Assembly: GCF_013041605.1 (NCBI RefSeq)
Contig: NZ_JABEQC010000019.1
Location: 1 to 57,330 of the forward strand
Origin: Vibrio plantisponsor
GTDB lineage: Bacteria > Pseudomonadota > Gammaproteobacteria > Enterobacterales > Vibrionaceae
Length of the DNA stretch: 57,330 bases
Reading direction: 5' to 3'
Below are positions 17,213 through 26,092 of the stretch, piece by piece. Position 1 is the first letter of the stretch. The number at the start of each line of letters is the position of its first letter. The notes beneath the pieces were generated by a model. It was not told where the DNA came from. It did not search any database and was given only the letters and a program-made list of their open reading frames with translations. The position numbers and the translations under genes are program-made.

Positions 17213-17800
17213 ATGCTCCAAAATCCTGTACAGGTTCGTCTAGAAAAGTTCGAGCCTTGGCAACAAATTACCTTCATGGCTTGCTTGTGTGAGCGTATGT
17301 ACCCTAACTATGCCATGTTTTGTGAAAATACTGAATTTGCTCATGCCCGAGTATATCGCGATATTTTAGACAGCGTGTGGGAGCAGCTCACGGTCAAAAC
17401 GGCCAAAGTGAACTTTGAGCATCAATTAGAGAAGTTAGAAGAGATTATCCCGAATTCTGAAGATTTCGATATGTATGCCGTTTATCCTGCTATCGATGCT
17501 TGTGTAGCTTTGTCTACCTTACTACACGGCCTGCTAGACCGTGACTACCTGTTTGAAAACATGTTAGAAGTCAGCCAGATATCGGTAACCACTGTCGCTC
17601 AATTGGAAGAAGCTCAAACAGGTGAAGAGATCACTAACGAAAACCAAAAGCAGAACGAAGCAGTTTGTGCTGAATGGGACGTTCAGTGGGCAATTTATCG
17701 TCCTCTGCGTGAAGCTGAAGGTCGTGATATCAATCTAATTAAAGATTTACGCCAAGAACTTCGTGATGAAGGCGTAAGCAATATTGGTGTGACTCTCTAA
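17213..17800 (+). CDS. yjaG: YjaG family protein (DUF416)
   Basis: The 195-residue cytoplasmic protein matches the DUF416 family (MLQNP start, MACLCERMYPNYAMFC, AVYPAIDACVALSTLL). Function is unknown; it is acidic and mostly helical. ATG 17213 reproduces the family's N-terminus; GTG 17207 would add two residues. Its neighbourhood upstream of hupA is the same as in E. coli, although here two genes lie between. Confidence 0.88.
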   Translation: MLQNPVQVRLEKFEPWQQITFMACLCERMYPNYAMFCENTEFAHARVYRDILDSVWEQLTVKTAKVNFEHQLEKLEEIIPNSEDFDMYAVYPAIDACVALSTLLHGLLDRDYLFENMLEVSQISVTTVAQLEEAQTGEEITNENQKQNEAVCAEWDVQWAIYRPLREAEGRDINLIKDLRQELRDEGVSNIGVTL

Positions 17801-17822
17801 CTCGGTTTAGGTTTAACGAGCT

Positions 17823-18107
17823 ATGTTTCTGTCTAAAAAAATAGCGCAGTTGAAAGGTGCAGTAAGTAGCAAGGTTGTACGAGCGTTAGATTTTCATTCG
17901 CGCATTTGGGTGATTCGAATATCGGAATCAAGATTGAAAGATGAATCCTTTGTTATCAACGAAGATAGCTTTCAAGAACCTTTACAGTGGATGAAACGTC
18001 GTAATTACACTCCCGTGATGCTAGAACAGGTCGAGGATATGCAGCGTTCTCAGGTTCGTATCTTTCATTTTGCTCAGCAGACGCATCATCTCTTGCGGGT
18101 TAAGTAA
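17823..18107 (+). CDS. hypothetical protein, 94 residues
   Basis: A small basic protein starting 23 bases after yjaG, same strand, so probably co-transcribed. I do not recognise its family. It has no signal peptide or membrane helix, and ends with a His/Gln-rich segment. A GAG-type ribosome site lies just upstream of the ATG. Codon use looks like neighbouring genes and no competing frame is plausible, which supports it being real. Confidence 0.6.
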   Translation: MFLSKKIAQLKGAVSSKVVRALDFHSRIWVIRISESRLKDESFVINEDSFQEPLQWMKRRNYTPVMLEQVEDMQRSQVRIFHFAQQTHHLLRVK

Positions 18108-18187
18108 CCATTCTTTTTTATATTGCCCTTAGTGAGTGACGCCAAGGGCAATCGTCATCTCTTTCAGTTATCCGTCTGTGTTTTCTT

Positions 18188-19246
18188 CTACTCGTCGTGG
18201 TCACGACTTTCAATTACACGGTGTGCTTGTTTCCATCGCTCCCAACGTTCTGCTGCTAATTTTTGCATGTTGGTCGTACGGTCTGCTTCATCAATAATTT
18301 CTTCACCAATTAAATGCTCAAAAATATCCTCTAACGTTAACAGGCCTTGAACGGTTCCATATTCGTCAACCAACATCGCCAGTTGTGAACGGTTTTCGAT
18401 CATTTGCTCAAAAGCCTTGGGTAAAGTGATTGTATTCAGCAGAACATGCAGTGGACGCATAACACTGCCTATTTGCTTTTCCCCTTTTCCCTTTTGTTGC
18501 AGTCTAAACAGCTCTAGTCGGTGCACAAAACCGAGGATGTTGTCCTTGTTCTCGCTGTAGATCAGTGGTCGAGAAAACGGTGTGTTTTTATGTTGGGTCA
18601 AAAACTCATTGATAGTCATTGTGGCATCAACTCTAAAGAGCACCCTTCGCGGTGTCATTGCCTGTATAGCTGGCACGTTTTGAATGTTTAATAGGTTGTA
18701 GAGGATTTTGGATTCACCAGACGTAAACTCACCGCTCTCATGGGCGAGTTGAGCCATGGCTGACAACTCTTCTCGAACTTTAGGTGTTATTCGATTTCGC
18801 GTAAGCACATGAGTGATCTTTTTTGACATCCAAACGAAAGGCAAAAGCAACAACACCATCCAGTGCAGAATTTTTGCGGTTGCAGGAGCAAGTTGTCGCC
18901 AGTAAGTTGCACCAATAGTCTTAGGCACTATTTCTGAAAGAAAAAGAATACCCAGCGTTAATATGGCTGAAAATAATCCCAGCCACTGACTGCCAAATAC
19001 GACAGATGCTTGAGCACCTGCTCCCGCAGCCCCTGCCGTGTGTGCAATGGTGTTTAGCGTCAAAATTGAGGCTAAAGGCTGGTCGATATCGGCTTTTAAG
19101 CGTTCCAGCTTTTGGGCGCAAGGGTGGTTTTGCTGACGTAACTGTGCCAAATAACTTGGCGTAATACTCAGTATCACAGCTTCAAGAATCGAACAAATAA
19201 ACGACACACCAATCGCAATCAAGACGTAAATCGCGAGTAGAAACAT
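18188..19246 (-). CDS. CNNM/HlyC-CorC-type membrane protein with CBS pair
   Basis: The 352-residue inner-membrane protein has a DUF21/CNNM domain with about four membrane segments (residues 1-150, including LASILTLNTIAHTAGAAGAG and SEIVPKTIGA), then a tandem CBS module (about 190-320; MTPRRVLFRVDA, MLVDEYGTVQGLLTLEDI). Relatives are proposed Mg or Co ion transporters or sensors. The C-terminal CorC/HlyC transporter-associated domain is missing; only a short charged tail follows the second CBS, which is shorter than CorC-like full-length forms. It stands alone, convergent with the 94-residue gene. Confidence 0.87.
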   Translation of the reverse strand: MFLLAIYVLIAIGVSFICSILEAVILSITPSYLAQLRQQNHPCAQKLERLKADIDQPLASILTLNTIAHTAGAAGAGAQASVVFGSQWLGLFSAILTLGILFLSEIVPKTIGATYWRQLAPATAKILHWMVLLLLPFVWMSKKITHVLTRNRITPKVREELSAMAQLAHESGEFTSGESKILYNLLNIQNVPAIQAMTPRRVLFRVDATMTINEFLTQHKNTPFSRPLIYSENKDNILGFVHRLELFRLQQKGKGEKQIGSVMRPLHVLLNTITLPKAFEQMIENRSQLAMLVDEYGTVQGLLTLEDIFEHLIGEEIIDEADRTTNMQKLAAERWERWKQAHRVIESRDHDE

Positions 19247-19504
19247 GAATACTCCTTAGGTAAGAGAGCGAAATACACCCTAATATTTCAGATGTTTCAA
19301 CACATTGATGCTTATTTAATAAGGCCTTTTTGTTGTAAAGCAAGGGGATATGCAGCCAATTGATTTAGCAAATTGTGAGTTAATGCTCAGAATATGGTTA
19401 AAACTACGTCAGATAAGCGGATCTTGCGTGACAAACCTTTGCCAGCTGGGGCACTTATGCTTTAGAGTGAAGCGAATTCGATAACCTATCAGAAGGGAAA
19501 ACTA

Positions 19505-19777
19505 ATGAACAAGACCCAATTAATCGACTTTATCGCAGAAAAAGCAGACCTATCTAAAGCTCAAGCTAAAGCTGCTCTTGAAGCGACTCTAGGCGCAGTT
19601 GAAGGTGCACTAAAAGATGGTGACCAAGTTCAACTAATTGGTTTTGGTACATTCAAAGTAAATCATCGTGCAGCTCGCACTGGCCGTAACCCAAAAACTG
19701 GTGCTGAGATTCAAATCGCTGCAGCAAATGTACCTGCATTCGTAGCAGGTAAAGCACTGAAAGATTCTGTTAAGTAA
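19505..19777 (+). CDS. hupA: DNA-binding protein HU-alpha
   Basis: The 90-residue nucleoid protein is a near-standard HU: MNKTQLIDFIAEKADLSKAQAK start, GFGTFKV, and the DNA-contacting arm RAARTGRNPKTG. It bends and compacts DNA as a homo- or heterodimer. GAAGGGAAA is a good ribosome site just before ATG. The 258-base upstream gap must hold its promoter. Neighbours yjaG and the DUF1481 gene reproduce the E. coli order, which is why I call alpha and not beta. Confidence 0.95.
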   Translation: MNKTQLIDFIAEKADLSKAQAKAALEATLGAVEGALKDGDQVQLIGFGTFKVNHRAARTGRNPKTGAEIQIAAANVPAFVAGKALKDSVK

Positions 19778-19786
19778 TCTATACTT

Positions 19787-19818
19787 CGCCGAGGTAGTCT
19801 TATCTCGGCGTTCTTTTC
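19787..19818 (+). terminator. rho-independent terminator of hupA
   Basis: CGCCGAG (19787-19793) pairs with CTCGGCG (19804-19810), followed by TTCTTTTCT. It ends just before the ATG of the next gene, so that gene is read by partial readthrough or its own promoter. Confidence 0.75.
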
Positions 19819-19819
19819 T

Positions 19820-20512
19820 ATGAAAAAAATTCTTTCCTCTTTTATCGCTGCCACTCTTATTGCGGGATGTTCTTCTTCCGTCGACACATCTAACTTCACT
19901 CAAATGAGTCAGTTTTCTGGTGGTCAACGTACCGGAGACGCAACCAGTTATTACTGGTACACTGAAAGTGCCTCTCAAGCTTTATCTGCTTCTGATCATG
20001 TTACCTCTGAAACCTATGGTTGGTATGAAACCTCTTACCGTTGGGATGAAGGAAGTGTGCGTGAAGTGGTTCGTAAAGGTGAGCAACTCAAAGATGGTGA
20101 CTTGGTACCTTATACTGCACATGTCCGTTTTAATAAGGATGGCGAAGCGGTATATCAGCAGTACCGAGTGAACAAGAAAATTTTGCCTCTCAACGAAGGG
20201 CAATTAGAACGCTACGTTTTAGAAGCAAAAGCCATCACCAAAATGACTAAAGACCAAAATAAACAAGGTCTTGAGCTTATTCAGGGGTATTGGGATGGTT
20301 CGACGTTTGAACGTTGCAACGGACCCGATTACAACAAGGTTGAGTTTAACCATACGCTTCCCAATTTCGTTATGAGCCGTTTGTCTACGCTGGATAACTA
20401 CATTGGTTTTCTAGGGAAAATCCGCAATAACACCGTTTATATCGATGAATTGCTCATTCTTGCAGATGACGATCACGACTGTATCGAAAGGCCTCTGTTG
20501 ATAACTGAATAA
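19820..20512 (+). CDS. DUF1481-family lipoprotein (YjaH-like)
   Basis: The 230-residue protein has a lipoprotein signal: a Lys-rich start, a hydrophobic stretch and lipobox LIAGC with Cys at residue 17. The mature part contains YWYTES, a repeated Trp/Tyr-rich pattern, and two cysteines (FERCNG, DHDCIE). It fits the DUF1481 family by position after hupA and general features. Function is unknown; the likely location is the periplasmic face of a membrane. Confidence 0.8.
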   Translation: MKKILSSFIAATLIAGCSSSVDTSNFTQMSQFSGGQRTGDATSYYWYTESASQALSASDHVTSETYGWYETSYRWDEGSVREVVRKGEQLKDGDLVPYTAHVRFNKDGEAVYQQYRVNKKILPLNEGQLERYVLEAKAITKMTKDQNKQGLELIQGYWDGSTFERCNGPDYNKVEFNHTLPNFVMSRLSTLDNYIGFLGKIRNNTVYIDELLILADDDHDCIERPLLITE

Positions 20513-20533
20513 CGTTTTTTGAGTTTTCAACCA

Positions 20534-20565
20534 ATAAAAAAGACGCTGAGTTTCCACAGCGCCTT
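20534..20565 (-). terminator. rho-independent terminator of purHD
   Basis: On the minus strand GGCGCTG pairs with CAGCGTC (20543-20563 region), extended by AAG/CTT, and a run of six T follows. It sits 20 bases after the purD stop. Confidence 0.8.
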
Positions 20566-20585
20566 AATCTTACTTGCTTTAGCTA

Positions 20586-21881
20586 TTACTTATCAGCTTG
20601 TTGCTCGCGCGCGATAGCACGGTAGCCGATGTCATTACGGTAGAACACACCGTCCCACTGAATTTGTTTTGTTAGCTCATAAGCACGTTGTTGTGCTTCT
20701 GATACTGTGTTGCCTAGTGCCGTTGCACAAAGAACACGACCGCCGTTAGTCACAACATTGCCGTCTTTGTCAGTAGTTCCTGCATGGAAAACTTTTTGGC
20801 CTTCAACTTCAACGGTTGGTAAGCCAGAAATCACATCACCTTTGTTGTAATCGCCAGGGTAGCCACCCGCAGCAAGTACAATACCGATAGAAGCGCGTGG
20901 ATCCCACTTAGATTCCATTTGGTCTAACTTGCCATCAATAGCGGCCAGACAAAGTTCAACTAGGTCTGATTGCATACGCATCATGATAGGCTGAGTTTCT
21001 GGATCGCCGAAGCGGCAGTTGTATTCGATAACTTTAGGTGTACCCGCTTTGTCAATCATAAGGCCAGCATACAAGAAACCTGTGTATGGATTACCTTCTG
21101 CAGCCATACCGCGTACTGTTGGGTAAATCACTTCCTGCATGATACGGTCATGAATTTCTTGAGTAACCACTGGAGCTGGAGAATAAGCGCCCATACCACC
21201 AGTGTTAGGGCCTGTATCTTTGTCGCCTACACGTTTATGGTCTTGGCTGGTGGCCATAGGTAACACGTTAACGCCATCAACCATTACGATGAAGCTTGCT
21301 TCTTCACCATCAAGGAACTCTTCCACAACAACACGGCTGCCAGCATCACCGAATGCATTGCCAGCGAGCATATCTTTAATCGCATCTTCTGCTTCTTCCA
21401 GCGTCATAGCGACAATCACGCCTTTACCAGCTGCAAGGCCATCTGCTTTAACAACGATAGGTGCACCTTGTTCACGAACGTAAGCCAATGCTGGCTCAAT
21501 TTCCGTGAAGTTTGCGTATGCCGCTGTTGGGATGTTGTGGCGAGCTAGGAAGTCCTTCGTGAACGCTTTTGAACCTTCTAGCTGAGCAGCGGCTTGTGTT
21601 GGGCCAAAAATTGGTAAGCCTGCTGCACGAAAAGCATCAACCACACCGATAACGAGTGGCGCTTCTGGGCCAACAATCGTTAAATCAATGGCGTTTTCTT
21701 TTGCGAATGCCACTAAACCAGCAACATCTTCTACCTGAATCGCTACATTTTTCAGTTTAGGTTCAAGCGCTGTACCAGCATTACCCGGTGCGATAAAGAT
21801 GTTCTTAACGTTCGGATTTTGGGCAACTTTCCAACCAAGCGCATGTTCACGGCCGCCGGAACCAATAATTAATACATTCAT
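20586..21881 (-). CDS. purD: phosphoribosylamine-glycine ligase
   Basis: The 431-residue ATP-grasp enzyme catalyses the second step of purine synthesis (phosphoribosylamine + glycine + ATP). The MNVLIIGSGGREHAL start, VKADGLAAGKGVIVA, the DHKRVGDKDTGPNTGGMGAYSP region and EYNCRFGDPETQ are all present. Length is typical. It follows purH by 17 bases and is co-transcribed from the PurR-controlled promoter. Confidence 0.97.
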   Translation of the reverse strand: MNVLIIGSGGREHALGWKVAQNPNVKNIFIAPGNAGTALEPKLKNVAIQVEDVAGLVAFAKENAIDLTIVGPEAPLVIGVVDAFRAAGLPIFGPTQAAAQLEGSKAFTKDFLARHNIPTAAYANFTEIEPALAYVREQGAPIVVKADGLAAGKGVIVAMTLEEAEDAIKDMLAGNAFGDAGSRVVVEEFLDGEEASFIVMVDGVNVLPMATSQDHKRVGDKDTGPNTGGMGAYSPAPVVTQEIHDRIMQEVIYPTVRGMAAEGNPYTGFLYAGLMIDKAGTPKVIEYNCRFGDPETQPIMMRMQSDLVELCLAAIDGKLDQMESKWDPRASIGIVLAAGGYPGDYNKGDVISGLPTVEVEGQKVFHAGTTDKDGNVVTNGGRVLCATALGNTVSEAQQRAYELTKQIQWDGVFYRNDIGYRAIAREQQADK

Positions 21882-21898
21882 TCTTTAAAACCCTTAAA

Positions 21899-23491
21899 TT
21901 AGTGGCGGAAATGACGCATACCCGTAAAGATCATCGCCATGCCGTGTTCATCTGCTGCTGCGATAACTTCGTCATCGCGCATTGAGCCACCTGGTTGAAT
22001 TACGCACTTAATGCCTGCTTCTGCGGCTGCATCAATACCATCGCGGAATGGGAAGAATGCGTCAGAAGCCATTACGCTACCTGCAACTTCAAGACCTTCG
22101 TCTGCCGCCTTGATGCCTGCAATTTTAGCTGAGTATACGCGGCTCATTTGGCCTGCGCCGACACCAATTGTCATATCGCCTTTTGCGTAAACAATCGCGT
22201 TTGATTTCACGTATTTTGCGACTTTCCAGCAGAATAGGGCATCTTTCAGCTCTTCTTCAGTTGGTTGACGTTTAGAAACCACTTTCAGGTCATCAAGTGA
22301 AACCATGCCTTGGTCGCGATCTTGCACAAGAAGGCCGCCGTTAACGCGTTTAATATCAAAGCCAGTTGTTTTCGTTGACCATTCACCACACTCAAGTAGA
22401 CGAACGTTTTTCTTCGCTGCGACAACTTCAATCGCTTCAGCAGAAACTTTTGGTGCGATGATCACTTCAACGAATTGACGTTCAACGATAGCGGAAGCTG
22501 TTGCTGCATCTAACTCTTGGTTGAACGCGATGATGCCGCCGAATGCTGACGTTGGGTCAGTTTGGTAAGCGCGGTTGTAGGCTTCTAGAATATCTTTACC
22601 TAGTGCAACACCACATGGATTGGCGTGTTTTACGATCACACATGCTGGTTCAGCGAACTCTTTAACACACTCTAGCGCAGCATCTGTATCTGCGATGTTG
22701 TTGTAAGAAAGCGCTTTACCTTGAATTTGCTTAGCTGTCGAAACAGACGCTTCTTGCGGATTCGCTTCAACATAGAAAGCCGCTGCTTGATGGCTGTTTT
22801 CACCATAGCGCATGTCTTGTTTCTTTTCGAACTGCATGTTGAATGTGCGAGGGAATTTACTCTCTTCATCACCTTCTTTGTTCTCACCGTAAGATGGAAC
22901 CATAGTGCCGAAGTAGTTAGCGATCATGCCGTCGTATGCCGCTGTGTGCTCGAATGCTGCGATAGCGAGGTCAAAACGAGTAGCAAGAGTCAGAGATTTT
23001 TCGTTCTCATCCATTTCAGCAATAACGCGGTCGTAATCTGAAGCATTAACTACGATAGTCACATCTTTATGGTTTTTCGCTGCAGAACGAACCATTGTTG
23101 GACCACCGATATCGATGTTTTCAACAGCATCTTCCAGCGTACAACCTTCTTTCGCGACTGTTTCAGCAAACGGGTAAAGGTTAACAACCACCATATCGAT
23201 AGGGTTGATGCCATGAGTAGCCATGATTTCATCATCTTGGCCGCGACGGCCTAATACGCCACCATGAACTTTCGGGTGTAGCGTTTTTACACGTCCGTCC
23301 ATCATTTCCGGGAAACCGGTGTAGTCTGAAACTTCAGTTACCGCGATGCCTTTTTCTGCAAGCAGGCGAGCGGTACCGCCAGTAGATAGGATATCGACAC
23401 CGCGCTGTGCTAGCGCTTGGGCGAACTCAACGATGCCAGTTTTATCTGAAACACTGATCAGTGCGCGGCGAATTGGACGAGCGTTACTCAT
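21899..23491 (-). CDS. purH: bifunctional AICAR transformylase / IMP cyclohydrolase
   Basis: The 530-residue enzyme performs the last two steps of IMP synthesis. The N-terminal cyclohydrolase has RRALISVSDKTGI, STGGTARLL and GRVKTLHPKVHGG; the C-terminal transformylase has VIVKHANPCGVALG, the Lys-His pair for catalysis, and the terminal IFTGMRHFRH. ATG 23491 (MSNARPIRR) gives the family's usual N-terminus; an in-frame start at 23551 would add 20 non-conserved residues. Confidence 0.97.
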   Translation of the reverse strand: MSNARPIRRALISVSDKTGIVEFAQALAQRGVDILSTGGTARLLAEKGIAVTEVSDYTGFPEMMDGRVKTLHPKVHGGVLGRRGQDDEIMATHGINPIDMVVVNLYPFAETVAKEGCTLEDAVENIDIGGPTMVRSAAKNHKDVTIVVNASDYDRVIAEMDENEKSLTLATRFDLAIAAFEHTAAYDGMIANYFGTMVPSYGENKEGDEESKFPRTFNMQFEKKQDMRYGENSHQAAAFYVEANPQEASVSTAKQIQGKALSYNNIADTDAALECVKEFAEPACVIVKHANPCGVALGKDILEAYNRAYQTDPTSAFGGIIAFNQELDAATASAIVERQFVEVIIAPKVSAEAIEVVAAKKNVRLLECGEWSTKTTGFDIKRVNGGLLVQDRDQGMVSLDDLKVVSKRQPTEEELKDALFCWKVAKYVKSNAIVYAKGDMTIGVGAGQMSRVYSAKIAGIKAADEGLEVAGSVMASDAFFPFRDGIDAAAEAGIKCVIQPGGSMRDDEVIAAADEHGMAMIFTGMRHFRH

Positions 23492-23667
23492 GCTTCCATT
23501 TTCCTTTAATTCATGGAGTTGATACGAAAGGTGTTTGCCAAAACTGTTCATGGGCGATGGTAATTCATCACAGCTTGGTCAGTTTTGGTAAAGACCCTAT
23601 ATCTGTATCAATAGTATTCCAGATTTCGGATGGCGCGTATTCTAACCAATTTATTACAAAAGATCTC

Positions 23668-23717
23668 GCGCAATCGTTTGGCATGGGGAAAATAATATCT
23701 AAAAACAGGTTTTTCAA
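23668..23717 (-). promoter_or_regulatory. purH promoter with PurR-type operator
   Basis: Reading leftward, TTGAAA (23712-23717) and TATTTT (23689-23694) are 17 bases apart. Immediately downstream is TGCCAAACGATTGCGC (23668-23683), which keeps most positions of the E. coli PurR consensus with its central CGATTGCG/CAATCG half-sites. An operator over the transcription start explains purine repression of purHD. The stretch 23492-23667 is otherwise leader with nothing clear. Confidence 0.7.
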
Positions 23718-23766
23718 GAGAAAAAAGTAACGAAGAGGTAAATAAAGCAAGTTAAGCTTATGGTGT

Positions 23767-23797
23767 AAAAAGGCCAAGTATACGCGTAACTCGGCCT
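23767..23797 (-). terminator. rho-independent terminator after the ROK kinase gene
   Basis: On the minus strand AGGCCGAGT pairs with ACTTGGCCT (one G-T mismatch/wobble) around a 9-base loop, followed by TTTT. It ends the EIIABC-manA-kinase transcript 32 bases past the last gene. Confidence 0.75.
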
Positions 23798-23828
23798 ATA
23801 AAGACTTAAGGTTGGTTTGGAAGAGATT

Positions 23829-24722
23829 CTATAGTGCTAGCCAAGCCGCTCCGCGGATTCCACTGCTATCGCCGAATTTGGCTTGTTCGAAACGAATGTT
23901 CGCACTGTCAGAAAAAACATATTTAGAGGTTGCTTCTGGAAGATCCCGATACAAACTCATCACATTCGATAGCCCGCCGCCTAGAACGATAACATCAGGG
24001 TCTAACACATTTACAATAGCTGCAAAACTACGAGCCATTTGGTCAATGAGTGTGTTATAGCAAGTCACAGCGTTTGATTCTTCCTCTTCGTATCGCGCGA
24101 TGATGTCTTCAGCGCTGATATTTTCTCCTGACAAAGATTTATAGCTGAGTTGTAAACCTGTACCTGAAATATATTGTTCTATGCAATTGCTCTTTCCGCA
24201 ATAGCAGACTCGGGGTGGGCCATCCTGTTTTTCTGTATAGTGAGGAAGTGGGTTGTGTCCCCATTCGCCACTAACGGCGTTGGGGCCTACGAGCAGCTTT
24301 TGATTAACAACAATACCACCACCACAACCAGTTCCTAGAATTGCACCAAATACCACATTGCGATTTTTCCCAACTCCATCAACTGCTTCAGATAGAGTAA
24401 AACAGTTCGCATCATTAGCTAGATGCAGTGGCCTGCCTAGCTTATTTTGAAGGTCTCTTTTGAGATCTGTACCATTTAGGAAAGTGCAGTTCGAATTTTT
24501 AATTAGTCCCGTCGCTGGACTAATTGCTCCTGGTAAGCCTATGCCGATAGAGGTGGATGTTGCAGTGCTGTTTTCAGCGATTGATATCAGGTCAACAATA
24601 GCTTCTAAAAATCGCTCGTAATTGCTTGGTGTGGGGACTCTTTTGGTAAAAATAGTTGTGCCTTTGTGGTCAAGAACACAAACTTCTGTTTTTGTTCCAC
24701 CAATATCAAAACCAATTCTCAT
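23829..24722 (-). CDS. mak: ROK-family fructokinase/mannokinase (Mak-like)
   Basis: The 297-residue sugar kinase has the ATP phosphate loop FDIGGTKTEV, the catalytic LANDANC aspartate, GTGCGGGIV, GEWGHNPLP and the ROK zinc site CYCGKSNCIEQY (with His in GHNP). The end DSSGIRGAAW matches E. coli Mak, a fructokinase. It lies 47 bases after manA with a hairpin between. It would phosphorylate internal fructose or mannose that did not enter through the PTS. Substrate assigned by similarity only. Confidence 0.85.
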   Translation of the reverse strand: MRIGFDIGGTKTEVCVLDHKGTTIFTKRVPTPSNYERFLEAIVDLISIAENSTATSTSIGIGLPGAISPATGLIKNSNCTFLNGTDLKRDLQNKLGRPLHLANDANCFTLSEAVDGVGKNRNVVFGAILGTGCGGGIVVNQKLLVGPNAVSGEWGHNPLPHYTEKQDGPPRVCYCGKSNCIEQYISGTGLQLSYKSLSGENISAEDIIARYEEEESNAVTCYNTLIDQMARSFAAIVNVLDPDVIVLGGGLSNVMSLYRDLPEATSKYVFSDSANIRFEQAKFGDSSGIRGAAWLAL

Positions 24723-24742
24723 TCTAGATCCTTCTAGTATAA

Positions 24743-24763
24743 ATAAGGCCTGTATAACAGGCC
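24743..24763 (-). terminator. hairpin between manA and the kinase gene
   Basis: GGCCTGT (24747-24753) and ACAGGCC (24757-24763) form a tight stem with a 3-base loop; on the minus strand TTATTTAT follows. It probably attenuates and does not stop transcription into the kinase gene. Confidence 0.55.
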
Positions 24764-24769
24764 CTTTTC

Positions 24770-25969
24770 TTAGTTGTATGCTCTAGCCACACGACCTAAA
24801 GAGTGTAGTTTGTAATTTCCTGTATATGCAGGAACAAACACTGACTGACCTTTAGATATGGTTATTGTTGCCCCATCGTTACTTTCCAATGTTAAATCTG
24901 AGTCTAAAGGCATTAGTACTTCGGCACTATCAATGGAAACTTGAACGTTGTCTGGCTGTGGGAAAATCGCAAACTTAAAATCTGGTACAGGAACAGGGAA
25001 CAACAAAATATGGTCTTGTTCTACTGGCTCGAGTAACAGTGTGCTTGCTGGTTTTTCTGCAAACTTAGTGCATTTTGCCAACTCTGGTACGTCCATATAT
25101 TTTGGTGTTAAACCCGCGCGTAACACGTTGTCTGAGTTAGCCATAATCTCAAGCCCAGTGCCTTTTAGATAAGCATGAGGAGTACGAGCATCCAGATACA
25201 TGGCCTCGCCAGGTTGAAGTGTCAGTACATTGAGCATCAGAGGCGCAAATAGCCCAATATCGTCAGGGTATTGCTCAGCAAGCTCAAGGATTAATGCAAA
25301 CAATGGCTCACTAGCGTTGGATTTTGCATGTGCTAATAGTGCGTCGACTGCGGAAGTTTTGACTGCACCTTGTAAAGAGAGCAATTGCGTAAAGAATGCT
25401 TCTAAACCTGCTTCATTTTGTGCTTGCTTAAATTCTGAAATCAGTGAATTTAGATCTTCAATTTTTAACGCTTCGAAATTGTCTAAAATTTCACTCAGAG
25501 AACGAAAGCCGTTCATTGCTTGGTAAGGTGTTAACGCATAAACCAGCTCAGGTTTATGGTTTGGATCTCGATAGTTTCTGTTCGCTGCGTTAGGTGCAAT
25601 ACCTGCTAGGTTTTCTTTCTCATAGCCAATTTCAGCTTCTTCTTTACTTGGGTGCACTTGGATTGACAGTGCCTGTGCAGCCGCTAGCACTTTGAATAAA
25701 TAAGGCAACTCGCCAAACTGTTTGACGGTTCTAGCTGAAAGAATGGCGTCTTTATCTTTTGCAATGAATTCACTAAGAAGAATTGACTGTCCGTCGTGTT
25801 CAACTTCAGAGCAACCGTTAGGGTGAGCCCCCATCCAGATTTCTGCTTGGGGTTCCGATTTCGGATTGGGGATATCAAATAGTTTATTGACAGAATCCAC
25901 ACTTCCCCATGGATAGGTCTGGATTTTATTTTTCATTACAAAAAATGGAGTACTAGCGATCTTACTCAT
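24770..25969 (-). CDS. manA: mannose-6-phosphate isomerase, class I
   Basis: The 399-residue zinc enzyme interconverts mannose-6-phosphate and fructose-6-phosphate. It has KNKIQTYPWGS, the metal-site segments SIQVHPSKEEAE and DPNHKPELVYAL, and the LDARTPHAYLKGTGLEIMANSDNVLRAG block typical of type I. The N-terminus carries about 11 residues before the usual MKNKIQ; GGAA nine bases upstream of ATG 25969 supports the longer form. Position after the PTS gene suggests it processes mannose-6-phosphate made by that transporter. Confidence 0.95.
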   Translation of the reverse strand: MSKIASTPFFVMKNKIQTYPWGSVDSVNKLFDIPNPKSEPQAEIWMGAHPNGCSEVEHDGQSILLSEFIAKDKDAILSARTVKQFGELPYLFKVLAAAQALSIQVHPSKEEAEIGYEKENLAGIAPNAANRNYRDPNHKPELVYALTPYQAMNGFRSLSEILDNFEALKIEDLNSLISEFKQAQNEAGLEAFFTQLLSLQGAVKTSAVDALLAHAKSNASEPLFALILELAEQYPDDIGLFAPLMLNVLTLQPGEAMYLDARTPHAYLKGTGLEIMANSDNVLRAGLTPKYMDVPELAKCTKFAEKPASTLLLEPVEQDHILLFPVPVPDFKFAIFPQPDNVQVSIDSAEVLMPLDSDLTLESNDGATITISKGQSVFVPAYTGNYKLHSLGRVARAYN

Positions 25970-25986
25970 GATTTTATTTCCAAATT

Positions 25987-26013
25987 AAAAAACTCCTGCA
26001 TTAAAGCAGGAGT
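25987..26013 (-). terminator. terminator/attenuator between EIIABC and manA
   Basis: On the minus strand ACTCCTGC and GCAGGAGT (26006-26013 and 25992-25999) form a perfect 8-bp stem with a 6-base loop followed by TTTTTT. Although strong, manA begins 18 bases later, so it probably lowers distal expression or leaves an end to be bypassed under induction. Confidence 0.75.
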
Positions 26014-26092
26014 ACAACAAAAGCTAAAGGTTAGGAGCATGATTGTTGTCAAAGTTCCGCCCATTAAGTGAATCATGGGCGGAAAGGCTTAA

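Noticed and set aside
18123..18151. Inverted repeat TTGCCCTT/AAGGGCAA as a terminator
   Set aside because: No T-run follows on either strand and the loop is 13 bases; left as an unassigned dyad.
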